NCBI GenBank assembly: GCA_002007465.1
Contig: LNAC01000777.1
Location: 574,033-638,032 of the forward strand
DNA length: 64,000 nucleotides
From: Ailurus styani
Lineage: Eukaryota > Chordata > Mammalia > Carnivora > Ailuridae
Direction: 5' to 3'
Shown: in pieces, positions 21,301 to 33,797 of the stretch
How the letters are laid out: every line of letters begins with the position of its first letter
Position numbering within the stretch: the first letter of the stretch is position 1
Translations under genes and position numbers: made by a program
Notes under the pieces: model-generated
What the model saw: only the letters and a program-made list of their open reading frames with translations
What the model was told of the DNA's origin: nothing
The model's database searches: none

Positions 21301-24300
21301 TAAATTAGTGCATTTTATAGGACACTAGAAGGTTGACAATCTAATGGAAAAAGAAAAAGTTGAGTGGGAATTGGGAAAAACTGACATTTGAACAGCCATC
21401 AAGGAGATGAGTAAGTTATCTGTGTATATATGGGGAAGTCATGCCAGACAGAGAATTCATGATCATTGAGTAAGTATGTACACCCACATCACACATCCTT
21501 ATGCATAACTTACACAGAGTAGATGCTCCTTGAATGCCTATTGAAGACTAGTGAGTACACACAGTCACACCCACCCACCCATATGCACACACATATACAT
21601 ATACTTTTGTGCCCACGATTATGAGAAATGGGAAAACCTAACATTTCGACCTCTCTCTCCCTTAGCCAAATGGAAGATTCACATGTTGATTTCTTATAGT
21701 TATATGACACAGTTTGTTGTTTCTGAATTTATATCCAAAGAAAGAAATTTTGGGAAGAAGCCAAGAAAGGAAGTAATAGGAGGATATAGGTAAAAGGGGA
21801 AAGAAGGCATAAGCAAGAGGAAACATTTCCTCCTGTTCTCCCATTTCAGGAATGTGGTCTCAGATAGCCAGGGTTGGGAGGCCAGGGCAACAGGAATGCC
21901 AGGGCACAGTAAAGAACTGTGAGAGTACCTGGGGAGATGCATGTCCTTCTTGGCTCTTGGCCAGTCCTTAGAAGTTGTCTGACTTGCTGGGCATCCTGGG
22001 AAGCCGTCCCAGGCAGTGGTTGCTTTGCTTTGCCTGCTGGTTCTGCTGCTATTTGGCCCAGGGAACCCCCAGGGGAAGAATCCCCAGTCTGAATTTTTCT
22101 CTGTCATCTGCTCTATCCTATCAGTGATCAAGTATGACAACTGTGGGCATCTGGAGTCATGACTGCCTGATCTTTATTTATTTTTATATTTATTATTCTT
22201 TTTTTTTTGCCTGATCTTTAATTTAATTTACCATTGAGACATCTCCATACCGTAACTGGGAAATACTGTGGTAAGAAATTAATAAACGTATGCAGATGGG
22301 CGTTTCTCACCCAACCATATCTAGTAATTGTTAATGATATTTGAGTCTTAAGGGTTTCTCTGAGATTTATGAAGAAAAGTGAGCAATGAACCAGGAGCAG
22401 GAGCTATCTGGGACTTCTCTATTCATCTAGAGTGATGTATTTCAGACTTCTAGACCTAAATAAAAAGATAGAACTGGTACAACAGAAGGAATGGAGAAGA
22501 CACCCCACAAGACTGACCACAAAGTAAAATACCCTGAAATCTAAAGTCCAAATTCAAATTTCTTCAAATTATGTATACCCTTGTAAGTCATTCATAGTTT
22601 TATTCAAAAATAAGCTTAGACTTATTCTTAAACCAAATAAAAATTTCACTCCTTTTTCCTCTAAATCTTGAGAAACTGTTGCTCAGGAAAAAAAATGTTC
22701 TGGGTTTACTTTATGGATTTAAATATCCTGGAATACCTTTTCTATCTCAAGGGTTAAAACTTCATTCTAAGTGGAGAAGCATGTATGCCTGAATCTTTGA
22801 AAAGAGCTAATTTTGGGGACCAAACTGAAGGTAGACTTGGGTGAATCCTCATTAAATGTCATCTGCTAGTTGTTCCTGGTGCTACTTAGGTTCACTTAAG
22901 CTCCCAGGATATGGTCAGTCATTCTTACAGGGAAAGATAAAGTAAAAATTGAGAGCATTCAGGAAAAACTAAATCCAGCCATTTATATGACTTCTTAATA
23001 TTCCGCCTTCCCTGGCAATCTTTAGCTGTTAATTAGACATTTTACAAAAATCTGTTTATTTAAATACCCACATATTTGCAGACTGCCAGGTTACTGTCAG
23101 TATACTATTAGCGAAGGAATGTTTTTTTCTTTGCTTCAAGGCTGACATTTGTCAGTTTTGTCATCCCAAGACGATATCTGCTACTAACGATCTGACCTTT
23201 TTTCCTGCATCTATTACCAGGCTCTAGACCACTGCCACATGAATGTACATGCTCCCTGTGTTAAACCATTTTCTTCTGGGAACCAAGGCTGAGTTCTAGT
23301 TCTCATTTACCTGAAAGGAACAGAGGCATTGAAGTTATTGTGAGTGGCTGACAAGATGCCACCTTTTTGGCTGTTTTCCATAGCATTCAGATTCATATCT
23401 GAGCTCAACATGCTTTGTATGTTTTTTCCCACATGCTGGCACAGGCCTGCTTTTGGAGGTAAGCTTTGGGAGTGGAGAGAAGAGCTTGTTTTCACACATG
23501 GTCATCAGTGTAGTGCAATTTCTCTTCAAAATGGTGAAGTTTCCCTGGCAGGGGACATGCTTCACCTTTGGTCAGTCTTCCCTCCTGGTCTCAGGATTCT
23601 CCTCTGAGTGATTTTCCACCCCATCCCCCAATCTTGGAACTTTAACTGAAAGAAAGACACTTTTTTGATGTTTTATCTGACTCCCTGGCAAAAGTCTAGC
23701 TTATAATTTTTTAATTAAGATACCTGTATTTGAAATCGTGGTGACAGCTGAGCTCCAGGCTCATCTGGTTTATCACATGCTCCAGGACAGGCTTAGGTTT
23801 GGATTTCAATCTGGTCATAACATGAAATAAGGATCTGTAATAATCTAATTATTCACAGGAAAAGAAGTTCATTGAAGTAAAGGGAGACACTCCAGTCATC
23901 AACCCACCCAGTGCCTTTTCATCAACCCACTATGCCCTTGGGATTGAATTTTCTCACCAGTGGATTGAAACTTTGTTCCATGAGACTTGATTGTTACCTT
24001 GCAAGAGATCTTTCTCTTTTATCTTTCTCTTTGGCAAGCATCAATATTTTGAATTACTTGGGCAAATAATTTAGAGTATTGATGGATTCCACCTGGTAGG
24101 GGATTTGCCAATATTTAGTTAAAAGGAAGATACCAAAACTGTATAATTTGAGGGCTGTCCTGAAAGGCCAGTTTCATCTGCCCTCAGAAGATGTCTGACA
24201 TCTTCATTCTTTGAGCTCCTGGTCTAAGGCATAACCTCCAAAAAAGGTAACACTTATGATATAATGTTCATGCCAAAGAGCTAATTCACTCTTTCACAAC

Positions 24301-24450
24301 CCTTTTATCTTAGCTCCTGTTGAGTAGTAAACAAGAGTGTCCTGTGAGACAGAGACTTGAGTCAGCTAATTTTGATCAGAGGAAGGACTATGTCTGAACC
24401 TGGGACTGTAGCAGCAGAGTTAGACACAACACAGTAGAGAGAGGTCAAAG
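21301..24450. other. Long unassigned stretch
   Basis: About 3 kb without a repeat I can name, apart from a 31-base tail-only insertion at 22177-22207. Open frames at 21700-22140 and 23307-23607 overlap on both strands and lack other support. If the window contains unique regulatory DNA or undetected exons, this is one of the likelier places. Confidence 0.45.
22177..22207 (-). mobile_element. Tail-only retroposon insertion (31 bp)
   Basis: Only T-rich sequence (TTTATTTTTATATTTATTAT then TCTTTTTTTTT) lies between two copies of TGCCTGATCTTTA at 22164-22176 and 22208-22220. That is the product of target-primed reverse transcription that stopped within the poly(A) tail. Confidence 0.75.
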
Positions 24451-24454
24451 TCAG

Positions 24455-25648
24455 TCTTGGAGTCCCAATAGGTTTGTTTTTTGCTTTTTGTTTTCTGTTT
24501 TCCTTGCCTGAGGACACATGTCTAGAAAGAAGATGCTATAGCCAATGTCAAAGAAGTAACTGCCTGTGTTCTCTTCTAGGATTTTTCTGGTTTCAGGTTT
24601 CACCTTTAGGTCTTTAATCCACTTTGAATTCTTCATGTATGGTGTAAGAAAGTGGTCCACTTTCTTTTGCATGTTGCTGTCCAGTTTTCTCAATACCATT
24701 TCTTAAATAGACTGTCTCTTTCCCATTGGATATTCTTTCCTGCTTTGTCTAAGATTAATTGACCATATAGTTGTGGGTTCATTTCTGGGTTCTCCATTCT
24801 GTTCTATTGATCTATGTGTCTATTTTTGTTCCAGTACCATATTGTTTTGATGACTACAGCTTTGTAATATATCTTGACGTCCAGAATTGTGATGCCTCCT
24901 GCTTTGCTTTCTCTTTCAAGGTTGCTTTGGCTGTTGGGGGTCTTCTGTGGTTTCATACAAATTTTAGGATTGTTTGTTCTAGCTCTATGAAAATGCTGTT
25001 GGTATTTTGACAGGGATTTCATTAAAAAATGCAGGTTGCTTTGGGTAGGATAAACATTTTAACAATATTTGTTCTTCCAGTCCATGAGCATGGAATGTCT
25101 TTCCATTTCTTTCTGTCACCTTGAATTTCTTTCATTGGTGTTTTGTTTTCAGAGTACAGGTCTTTCATATTTTTGGTTAAGTTTATTCCTAGATATTTTA
25201 TATTTTTGGGGGGCAACCGTAAATGGGACTGATTCTTTAATTTCTGTTTCTGATGCTTCATTATTTGTATATAGAAATGTGGCAGATTTCTGTACATCAA
25301 TTTTGTATACTGCAACTTTGTTGAATTCATTTATCAGCTCTACCTTTTTTTTTTGATGGAGGCTTTTGGGTTTTCTATGTTGAGTATTTCTATGATGAGT
25401 ATCATGTCATCTTCAGATAGTGAAAGTTTTACTTCTTCTTTTCTGATTTGGATGCCCTCTATTTCTTTTTGTTGCTTGACTGCTGTGGCAAGGACCTCTA
25501 GTACTATGTTAAATAACAGTGCTTAGAGTGGACATCTCTGTCTTGTTCCTGATCATAGAGGAAAAGCTTTCAGTTTTTCCCTATTGAGGATGATATTATG
25601 AGCTTTTCATATATGGCCTTTATTATGTTGAGGTATGCTCCCTCATCA
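24455..25648 (-). mobile_element. L1 ORF2 fragment, inverted 5' part of a rearranged L1
   Basis: Antisense ORF2: from the C-terminal side of the reverse transcriptase region ('gaattcttcatgtatggtg', 'ttgctgtccagttttctcaat', 'ccatattgttttgatgactacagc') back into the palm/finger region ('ttcctgatcatagaggaaaagctttcag'). It breaks at 25648 and is continued, in L1 order, by the plus-strand part that follows. Reading frames are broken. Confidence 0.9.
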
Positions 25649-26155
25649 AAACACAAAGCTTTTGCATAGTGAAGGAAATAATCAGCAAAACTAAAAGATA
25701 ACCTACAGAATGGGAGAATATTTGCAAATGACATATCTGATAATGGGTTAGTATCCAAAATATATAAAGAATTTATAAAACTCAACACTCCAAAAAGGAG
25801 TTCCAATTAAAAATGGGCAGTAGACATGAAGAGATATTCTTCCAAAGATACACAGATGGCCAACAGACACATGAAAAGATGCTGAATGTCACTTTTTATC
25901 AGGGAAATACAATTCAAAACTATAATGAGATATCAACTCATACCTGGCAGGATGGCTAAAATCAGCAACACAAGAAGGTGTTAGCAAGGATGTGGAGAGA
26001 GGAACCCTCTTGTGCTGTTGGTGGGAATGTAAACTGACACAGCCATTGTGGAAAACAGTATGGAGGTTTCTCAAAAATTTAAAAATAGAACTATCGTATG
26101 ATCCAGCAATAACACTACTTGATATTTACCCCCAAGATACAAAAATACTAATTTA
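25649..26155 (+). mobile_element. L1 ORF2 C-terminal fragment, plus orientation
   Basis: Starts CAAAACACAAAGCTTTTGCA and runs through 'tgggcagtagacatgaagag', 'ggcaggatggctaaaatcagc', 'gatgtggagagaggaaccctcttgtgctgttggtggg' to 'gatatttacccccaagatac'. In L1 order it begins where the inverted part at 24455 ends. No 3'UTR follows; the next bases are another L1 piece. Confidence 0.9.
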
Positions 26156-26280
26156 ATTTTAGCCATTCTGACTATGCATGTCTGACTATGTCTGACTTTG
26201 TATGTCTTCTTTGGAGAAATGTCTGTTCATGTCTTCTGTCCACTTCTTGACTCGATTATTTGTTTTTTGAGTGTTGAGTG
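26156..26280 (-). mobile_element. Short L1 ORF2 fragment, inverted
   Basis: 'gccattctgactatgcatg' and 'atgtcttctttggagaaatgtctgttcatgtcttctgtccac' are antisense ORF2 C-terminal text. The part between them has lost the segment normally found there and shows a TGTCTGACTATG-like repetition. Confidence 0.85.
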
Positions 26281-26445
26281 AAATTGCACTACCAGGTATT
26301 TACCCCAAAGATACAAATGTAGTGATCTGAAGGGGCATCCACATTCCAATATTTATAGCAGCAATGTCCACAATAACCAAACTATGGAAAGAGCCCAGAT
26401 GTCCATCAACACAGGAATGAATAAAGAAGATGTGGTGTGTATATA
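26281..26445 (+). mobile_element. Short L1 ORF2 3' fragment, plus orientation
   Basis: 'gcactaccaggtatttaccccaaagatac' through 'ccacaataaccaaactatgg' to 'aataaagaagatgtggtgtg', the last part of ORF2. It ends abruptly without 3'UTR or poly(A). Confidence 0.88.
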
Positions 26446-27670
26446 CGTTAAATCTCTTCTCTACCTTCTTGAATGTATGGAAGACAGTTATAACCATTTT
26501 AATGTCTTTGTCAACTAAGTCTTTCATCTATGTTGTTGTTGGGTTTGTTTATATTGATCAATCTGCTCCTTCCCAATTATGGAATATATTTCCCTGCTGC
26601 TTGCCATATCTGGTCATTTTTTAGTGGATATCAGACATTGTAATTTTTATCTTGTTTGGTGTTGGGTACTTTTTTTCTTCTAAATATTCTTGGGCTTTGT
26701 TCTGGGGCAGAGTAAATTGGAAACAGTTGAAATTTGCTTTCAAACTTCTCTAGGTGGTTCTAAAACTTTCCTTCTGAAGTTTGCTTTAAATCTTGGTTAA
26801 GTGGTACCAGAGCAACCATTGATTTAGAGACTTTTTTTTCCCTTATGAGTATACCAATGCACCATCCACCATGTATTACAAGGTTTATCTACTCTGGTTG
26901 TGGGAACATCAACTATTCCTTGCCCCATGTAAACTCAGGGATTGTTCTGCCTACTCATTTCTGGTGCTTCTCCATCTCACTTCAAATCGTTTCTTCACAT
27001 CCATGCTCTTATCAGTATACCTCTCAAGAGTAGAAAGAAATTGTCTTCAAATCTCTGAAGTTATCCCTCTGTGTAGTTTCTCTGTGTAGCTCTCTCTTTT
27101 CCACGAAACTTTCTCTTCTCCATTACTTTATTCTGAAAATTTAGTCCTCTTGACATCCCTGAATTCTCAACTATGTCTACTTGACTTAGGGAGAATCCCA
27201 GATTTTGTTTAGGTTCTCTCTTCATGTACTGTAACTTACCTGAGAACTCTTGCCAGTCCATAAGGTGGTGCAATTCCAGGCCTCATGTTTTTTGTTTCTT
27301 TTCTCTCAAGAATCATTTGTGCTTCTTGGTGTCCTATGTCTGAAAATCTTATTTAAAATTTTCCATTTTCTTGTTGTCCATTTTCCAGTGTCTCGTTCAT
27401 AGCCAGAAGTATACATCTTGAATTTAGTGCTGTTTTCACTTCTATATTTTTGGTACTGATGCATTATTTTCTCCAGTTTCAGTTGGAATGTATATTTTTC
27501 TCTCTGCTCTTGCTCTATATCCTCATGTTTCCCATCTTCTATTCTCTCCACTTATTTAGTTCTTGTTTAGTTTCTCTTTTCCTCTTTCTAGCTTTTGTGC
27601 CAGGGGGCTGCTCTCCCACAGATTTTGCCATCCATCTATGGGATCAGACTATAACTTTTTTTTCAGGTAT
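26446..27670 (-). repeat. Ancient L1 5'-end-like sequence
   Basis: Text such as 'tggatatcagacattgtaatttttatcttg', 'tattcttgggctttgttctggggcagagtaaattgg' and 'taagtggtaccagagcaacc' resembles the antisense 5'UTR of ancient L1M elements. I place it from memory of the general pattern only. The open frames in it are short and not conserved-looking. Confidence 0.5.
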
Positions 27671-27839
27671 GAGCTGACTCTTCTGGCAATCCATTGACTT
27701 CCACCTTTCCACTACTCATGCTTTTTACCTCCATTTATTGTTCTACAAACCCCACTGCTACAACTTCACCATCAAAGATATATGGTGTCCCTATCTTCCT
27801 TCCTTCTTACCTATGTATATCTATAGTTATATTATCTCT

Positions 27840-27985
27840 ATATCTATAGTCTATCTATCTATCTATCATCTTTCTATCTATCTATCTATCTATCATCTAT
27901 CTTATCTATATACTTACCTACTCACCTATTGTCTATTATTTATCTATCCACCTATCTATAAATCAATCAATAAATCAATCATCTA
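27840..27985. repeat. (CTAT)n tetranucleotide microsatellite
   Basis: Imperfect CTAT/TATC units with CATC interruptions, then AATC/AATA units near 27960-27980. Confidence 0.95.
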
Positions 27986-28571
27986 TCAGCTGAGGAACCC
28001 ATTTGTCTCTTTAGGCAATTAAATATTTCACTTTGATCTTTATATCATGTAATTTTTTGAAATCAGGATTCTCTTTATTCCTCTCAGTTCCCCATTGAAG
28101 TCTTGAATTCTGAAAAAGTAATAGGTCATCTTTGTTCCCACAATTATAAAAATATGTCTGGAAAGAAACTTTTTCCAACATATAGCATACCTTTTTCCTT
28201 CCTTTTCTTTATCTAAGTTAATTTATTCTATGAACTTTTAATGATCATCTATTGCTTCACAGAGTATAATAGGTGACAAAGCTGAATACATTCTTGTCCT
28301 TTAGAAGCATGCACCATAGTTAAGAAGATGGTCATAACACAATATGGTAAATACCATGACAAAGGTAAGCACAGAGCACCATGGAAGGACCAAGAATGAA
28401 AGCCAAATCCAAATTTCCTAGAAGAGACTCCACCAGAGATAGGAATAGAGAGGAATTAGGAGGCAAAAATTATGAAAGGTATGAAAATATTTATATTGCC
28501 TTTTTGTTTATTTTTAAAAGGGCAGCCTTTAGAAAAATGATAAAGATGAGAATATATACTATTTGAAATCA
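27986..28571. other. Unassigned non-coding stretch
   Basis: No repeat or exon recognised. It ends at the target duplication of the L1 at 28584. Confidence 0.5.
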
Positions 28572-28583
28572 GGTTTGGAGTTT

Positions 28584-29532
28584 GACTACAGACAAAGGGC
28601 TGATACCGAAGATCTATAAAGAACTTCTCAAGTTCAAGGCCCAAAAAACAGATAATCATGTCAAAAAATGGGCAGAAGACATGAACAGACACTTCTCTAA
28701 AGAAGACATACAAATGGCTACCAGACATATGAAGAAATGTTCACCATCACTATCCATCAGGGAAACTCGAATCAAAACTACATTGAAATACCACCTTACA
28801 CCAGGTAGAATGGCCAAAATCAACAGGACAGGATACAACAAGTGTTGGAGAGGATGTGGAGAAAGGGGAACCCTCTTACACTGTTGGTGGGAATGCAGGT
28901 TGGTGCAGCCACCTTGGAAAACAGTGTGGAGATTCCTCAAAAAATTAAAATAGAGCTACCCTATGACCATGCAATTGCACCACTGGGTATTTACTCCAAA
29001 GATACAGATGTAGTGAAAAGAACGGCCATATGTACCCCAATGTTCATAGCAGCATTGTCCACAATTGCCAAACTGTGGAAAGAGCCAAGATGTCCTTCAA
29101 CAGACGAATGGATAAAGAAGATGTGGTCCATATATACAATGGAATATGGAATATTATGCTTCTCTCAGAAAGGATGAATACCCAACTTTCATATCACCAT
29201 GGACGGGTCTGGAGGAGATTATGCTGAGTGAAATAAGTCAAGCAGAGAAAGGCAATTATCATATGGTTTCACTTACTTGTGGAGCATAAGGAATAACACA
29301 GAGGCCATTAGGAAAAGGAAAGGAAAAGTGAATCGGGGTAAATCGGAGGGGGAGATGAACCATGAGAGACTGTGGATTCCGAGAAACAAACTGAGGGTTA
29401 TGGAGGGGTGTGGGGGGAGGGATAGGTGAGCCTGGTGGTGGGTGTTAAGGAGGGCATGTATTGCATGGAGCACTGGGTGTGGTGCATCAACAATGAATCT
29501 TGGATCACTGAAAAAATAAAGTAAAAAAAAAC
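28584..29532 (+). mobile_element. 5'-truncated L1 (ORF2 C-terminus plus 3'UTR)
   Basis: An open frame from 28582 to 28953 encodes the ORF2 C-terminal region: [20 protein letters not shown] followed by the Cys-rich [14 protein letters not shown] motif. The 3'UTR has 'tgaaccatgagagactgtgg', a G-rich run and 'gcatggagcactgggtgtgg', then AATAAAGTAAAAAAAA. Flanks GGTTTGGAGTTT (28572-28583) and GGTATGGAGTTT (29533-29544) are the target duplication. Frame breaks past 28953 show it is dead. It belongs to the same 3'UTR type as the copies ending at 52638 and 57622. Confidence 0.95.
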
Positions 29533-29618
29533 GGTATGGAGTTTTCTTTAGATTATAGAGGTAAAAGGTAGGAATGACAAGGGTAAAAAATGGAGAGATA
29601 AGAAGGTGATAGATTGAT

Positions 29619-30738
29619 CCCAGGAGTGGGGAGACGATGGAGTAAAAGGACCCTAAGCTCTCCTCGACCCACAGATACAACTAGATAACACTGACATTGG
29701 CATAAATAGCCCAGAAAACAACCCAAAGACTGGTAGAACAAACTCCACAACTGAAGATAGAGAAGAGGCCATGCTGAAGAAGGTAGGAAAGGTGAAGATG
29801 CAGTTTTGGAGTGAAATGAACCTTTGCTGTCCACAGTGGGGAGGCAGTCAGGGGTATGGAGAAGAGTGAAAAACAGACTCATATCTGGGAGCTCACAGGA
29901 AGACAGATCTCCATAACATTTGATTTTGAAAGTAAGAGGGAATGAATCTCATGAATTCTTATAACCAGTGGGATTTAAAGCCTGGAATTTTAAAAAATTG
30001 CCAGGCTTGACTCTGGGAAACTCCAAGGACTTTAGAAGTGGAGTCCCCACCCTTAAAGAGACAACACAACAAACAGCCAGTGGAGATGTAGTATGGAAGC
30101 AACTGTTTTAAAAACACTGGAGGAAAACAGAAGGAAGAGTTATTTACTTATCTTAAAGCATGGCCTGGAGAGGCAGGGATCATGGTGAAACCTGTACAGG
30201 AATAAAAGAACTGACAGGCATCATTTCTCTCTCCTACCCCTTAGGCCACCTGCAGGAACCAGCAAGACACCAACACTCACTATCTAACTTTCTTACCCTA
30301 CCCACCCTGTACTTCAGGAGATCCACCCTTCCCAGTCACACTAGCCTCAGTTCTGGTGCTGCAAATCCCTTTCCCCAGAAGACCTCATCTCCTGATCTGT
30401 GCATTTTACAGGACCTCAGCTCCAGTGATGCTGTGGCCAGTAGTTATCATCTCTCCAAGCAGACCAGCACACACCTTGTTAAGGTGTGTCCCACCCCTGC
30501 CTGAGACCAAACACTACCCATAACAGGCAAAAACACCTTCTGCAGACAACTGGACTGAAGGAAAAAGCAGCCAGTACTGAACAGCAGTGCACATGCAACA
30601 CATGGAGATACTCCCTGAAGTGCCAGGTCCTGGGGAACAGAGGACACTGCACTGCAGGGTACTACTGGATGTCTTCTTCATAAAAACCATTACCTTCAAG
30701 AGAAAATGTAGCTAACTTTCCTAACACACAGACCAAAG
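29619..30738 (+). repeat. 5'UTR of the older L1
   Basis: Starts 'ggagtggggagacgatggagtaaaaggaccctaagctc' and continues 'caactagataacactgac', 'tagcccagaaaacaacccaaagactggtagaac', typical for an older carnivore L1 5'UTR. GC content is lower than in the young copy at 1-812, consistent with CpG decay. Confidence 0.8.
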
Positions 30739-31680
30739 ATGGACAAAATGAAGAGACAGAAATATATGTCCTAAATGAAAGAACAAGACAAAACCACAGC
30801 AAAAAACCTAAGCAAAAAGGATATAAGTAATATACTAGGTAGAGAGCATAAAGTAATGATCATAAAAATACTCAATGGACTTGAGAAAAGAGTGGGAAAC
30901 ATCAGCAACACCCTTATCAAAGAGATAAAAAAGAACCAATCAGAGATGAAGAATATAATAAATGAAATAAAAAATACACTTAGTGGAATAAATAGCAGAG
31001 GAGTGAATTAATGACCTGGAAGACAGAGTAATGGAAAGTAATCAAGTTGAGCAAATGAGAGAAAGAAGAATTGTGCAAAATAAGAATACACTATGGAACA
31101 CAGGGGCTCCATCAACCATTATAATATTTGCCATAATAATATTATAGGGATCTCAGAAGAAGAAAATAGACAAGGGGGGGTGGAAAACTTATTTGAAGAA
31201 ATAATGGCTGAAAACTTCCCTAATCTGAGGAAGGAAACTGATATCCAAATCCAGGGGGTGCAGACATCCCCTAACAAAGTCAACCCAAGGAGGTCCATAC
31301 CAAAGCACATACTAACTAAAATGGTAAAAAGTAGTAACAAAGAAAAATTTTAAAAGAAACAAGAGAAAAGAAGACAGTTACATACAAGGGAAACCCCAGA
31401 AGTGTATCAGCAGCTGTTTCCGCATAAACATTGCAGGGCAGAAGAGCATGGTATGACATATTCAAAGTGCTGAATAGGAAAAATCTGCAGCCAAGAATAC
31501 TCTATCCAGCAAAGGTATCATTTAGAATAGGATAAGGATAGGGATAAAGAGTTTCTCAGAAAAACAAAAACTAGAGTTCACGACCACTAAACCATCCCTA
31601 CAAGAAATGATAAAGGGGACTATGAGTACAAAGGAAAGACCACAAGTAAGAGTATATTAAAAGTTGGAAACACAAAGGAG
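30739..31680 (+). pseudogene. L1 ORF1 remnant
   Basis: ORF1 encodes the trimeric RNA-binding protein of L1. Starting at ATG 30739, the frame is broken after MDKMKRQKYMS and again near 31009. A coiled-coil-like stretch (LNGLEKRVGNISNTLIKEIK) is followed by a conserved ENLFEEIMAENFPNLRKETD segment and SIPKHILTKM. A later part contains the YKGNPRSVSA- and YPAKVSFRI-like C-terminal motifs, with a stop between them. Non-functional. Confidence 0.85.
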
Positions 31681-32984
31681 TAAAATATGTATGTCTGTAA
31701 AAATCAGTCAAGAGATTCACACAAAAAAGTATGTAAAATATGACATCATCTACCTAAATTGTGGGGTGGGGGAAGGAGTAAAGAATTAGTTTTCAATTAA
31801 GCAACCACCAACTTAATATAGACTGCTGTTGCAGAAGATGTTATATACAAACCTAATGACAATCATAAAATAAAAACCAGTGATAGATATGCAAAGAATA
31901 AAGAGAAAGGAATCCAAGTATATCACAAAGTAAAGCTAACAAACAATGAAAGAGAGAAAGAGAAAGGATCAGAGAAAAACTACAAAACAACAAGACAAAT
32001 AACAAAACGACAAGAAATACATACCTATTAATAATTACTTTTACTGTAAATGAATTAAATGCTACAACCAAAAGACACAGAGTAACAGAATGGATAAAAA
32101 AAACAAGCCCATCTATACGCTGCCCACAAGAGACTGATTTCAGACCTAAAGACACCTACACACTGGAAGTGAGGGGAAGAAGAAATATATATCATGCAAA
32201 TGGGTGTCAAAAGAAAGCTGGAGTATCAGTATTTATATCAGACAAAAAGAGACTTTATGACAAATACTGTAACAAGAGACAAAGAAGGACTCTAAATAAT
32301 AATAAAGGGGACAATCCAACAAAAAGATACAATCACTGTAAATATTTATGTACCCAATATGGGAGCACCCAAATACATAGAACAGTTAATAACAAACAAA
32401 AAGGAAACAAAACAAAAACAAAAACAAAACAAAAAACAAACACAAAAAAACCCCAAAAAGGAATAAATTGCTAGTAGTACAATAGTAGGGGACTTTAACA
32501 CCTCGCTTATATTAATGGACCAGATAACAAACAGAAAATCAACAAAGAAATAGTGACTTTGAATGACACACTGGATCAGATGGGTTTAACAGATATATTC
32601 AGAATATTTCATCCTAAAACAGCAGAGTATGCATTCATTTCAAGTACACATGGGATCTTCTCCATGAACAGACCACATATGATGTCACAAAAGAAGTCTC
32701 AACAAATTCAAGAAGATTGAAGTCCTACCATGCATCTTTTTTGACCACGATGCTATGAAACTTGAAATCATCCACAAGGAAATACCTGCAAAGAGCACAA
32801 ATACATGGAGGTTAAGTGACATGCCCCAGAACAATTAATGGGTCAACCAGGAAGTCAAGAGGAGAACAAAAATTACACGGAAATGAATAAAAATGAAAAC
32901 ACAACAAACCAAAATTTTGGGATGTGGCAAAAGCAGTTCTAAGAGGGAAGTTTATAGCAAAACAGGCCTACTTCAAGAAGCAAT

Positions 32985-33118
32985 GTTGTGATGAGCACTA
33001 GTTGTTATACATAACTAATGAATCTTTAAAAACTACATCAAAAACTAATGATATGTTAGCTGATTGAACATAATAATAAAAAACTTAAAAAATAAATAAA
33101 ATCTTTAAAAAGAATAAA
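32985..33118 (+). mobile_element. Very short L1 3' end inserted in ORF2
   Basis: 'gtgatgagcactagttgttatacataactaatgaatc' to 'gatatgttagctgattgaac', then A-rich AATAAATAAAATC: the last about 80 bases of an L1 3'UTR plus tail. The host ORF2 text stops at 'cttcaagaagca' before it and resumes near 33140. Confidence 0.8.
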
Positions 33119-33182
33119 TAAGTGACATTAAAACTAAAAAAAAAAATAGAACAGATCAATGAAACCAGGAGATTGTTCTTTG

Positions 33183-33515
33183 TTTTTTCTCATGTTTTTA
33201 AATAATTTTTTTATTATTTTATTTTAGTCACCATACAGTACATCATTAGTTTTTGATGTAGTATTCCAAGATTCATAGTTTGAGTATGACACTCAGTGCT
33301 CCATGCAATACATGCTCTCCTTAATACCCATCACTGGACTCACCCATCCTAATGTCCTCCATGTTATTCCTTATGTTCCACAAATAAGTGAAACCATATG
33401 ATAACTGTCCTTCTCTGTTTGACTTATTTCAGTTAGCATAATCTCCTCCATTTCCATCCATGTTGATATAAAAGTGGGGTATTCATCCTTTCTGATGGCT
33501 GAGTAATATTCAATT
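33183..33515 (-). mobile_element. L1 3' end, minus orientation, inserted in ORF2
   Basis: T-rich start, 'tagtcaccatacagtacatcattag', 'agtgctccatgcaatacatgc', 'tcctccatgttattccttatgttccac', 'ttgacttatttcagttagcataatctcctcc', ending at 'gatggctgagtaatattc'. Antisense of the same 3'UTR type as 29200-29530. With the next segment it lies between CCAGGAGATTGTTCTTTG (33165-33182) and a 14/18-matching copy at 34213-34230. Confidence 0.88.
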
Positions 33516-33712
33516 TCAGTTAGTTAACATACACTGTAATATTAGTTTCAGGTGATTCAACACTTCCATACAACACCCAATGCTCATCACAACAAATATA
33601 CTCCTTAATCCCCATCACCTATTTAACTCATCCTCCCACCCTCCTCCCCTCTGGTAACCATTGGTTTGGTCTCTATGATTAAGAGTTTGTTTCTTAGTTT
33701 TCCTCTCTCTTG

Positions 33713-33797
<85 letters not shown>

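Noticed and set aside
27840..27985. CRISPR-like or other spaced repeat array
   Set aside because: Plain tetranucleotide microsatellite without spacers, in a mammalian genome.
28582..28953. Small zinc-knuckle protein ([14 protein letters not shown])
   Set aside because: It is the Cys-rich C-terminal region of L1 ORF2 in a truncated copy.
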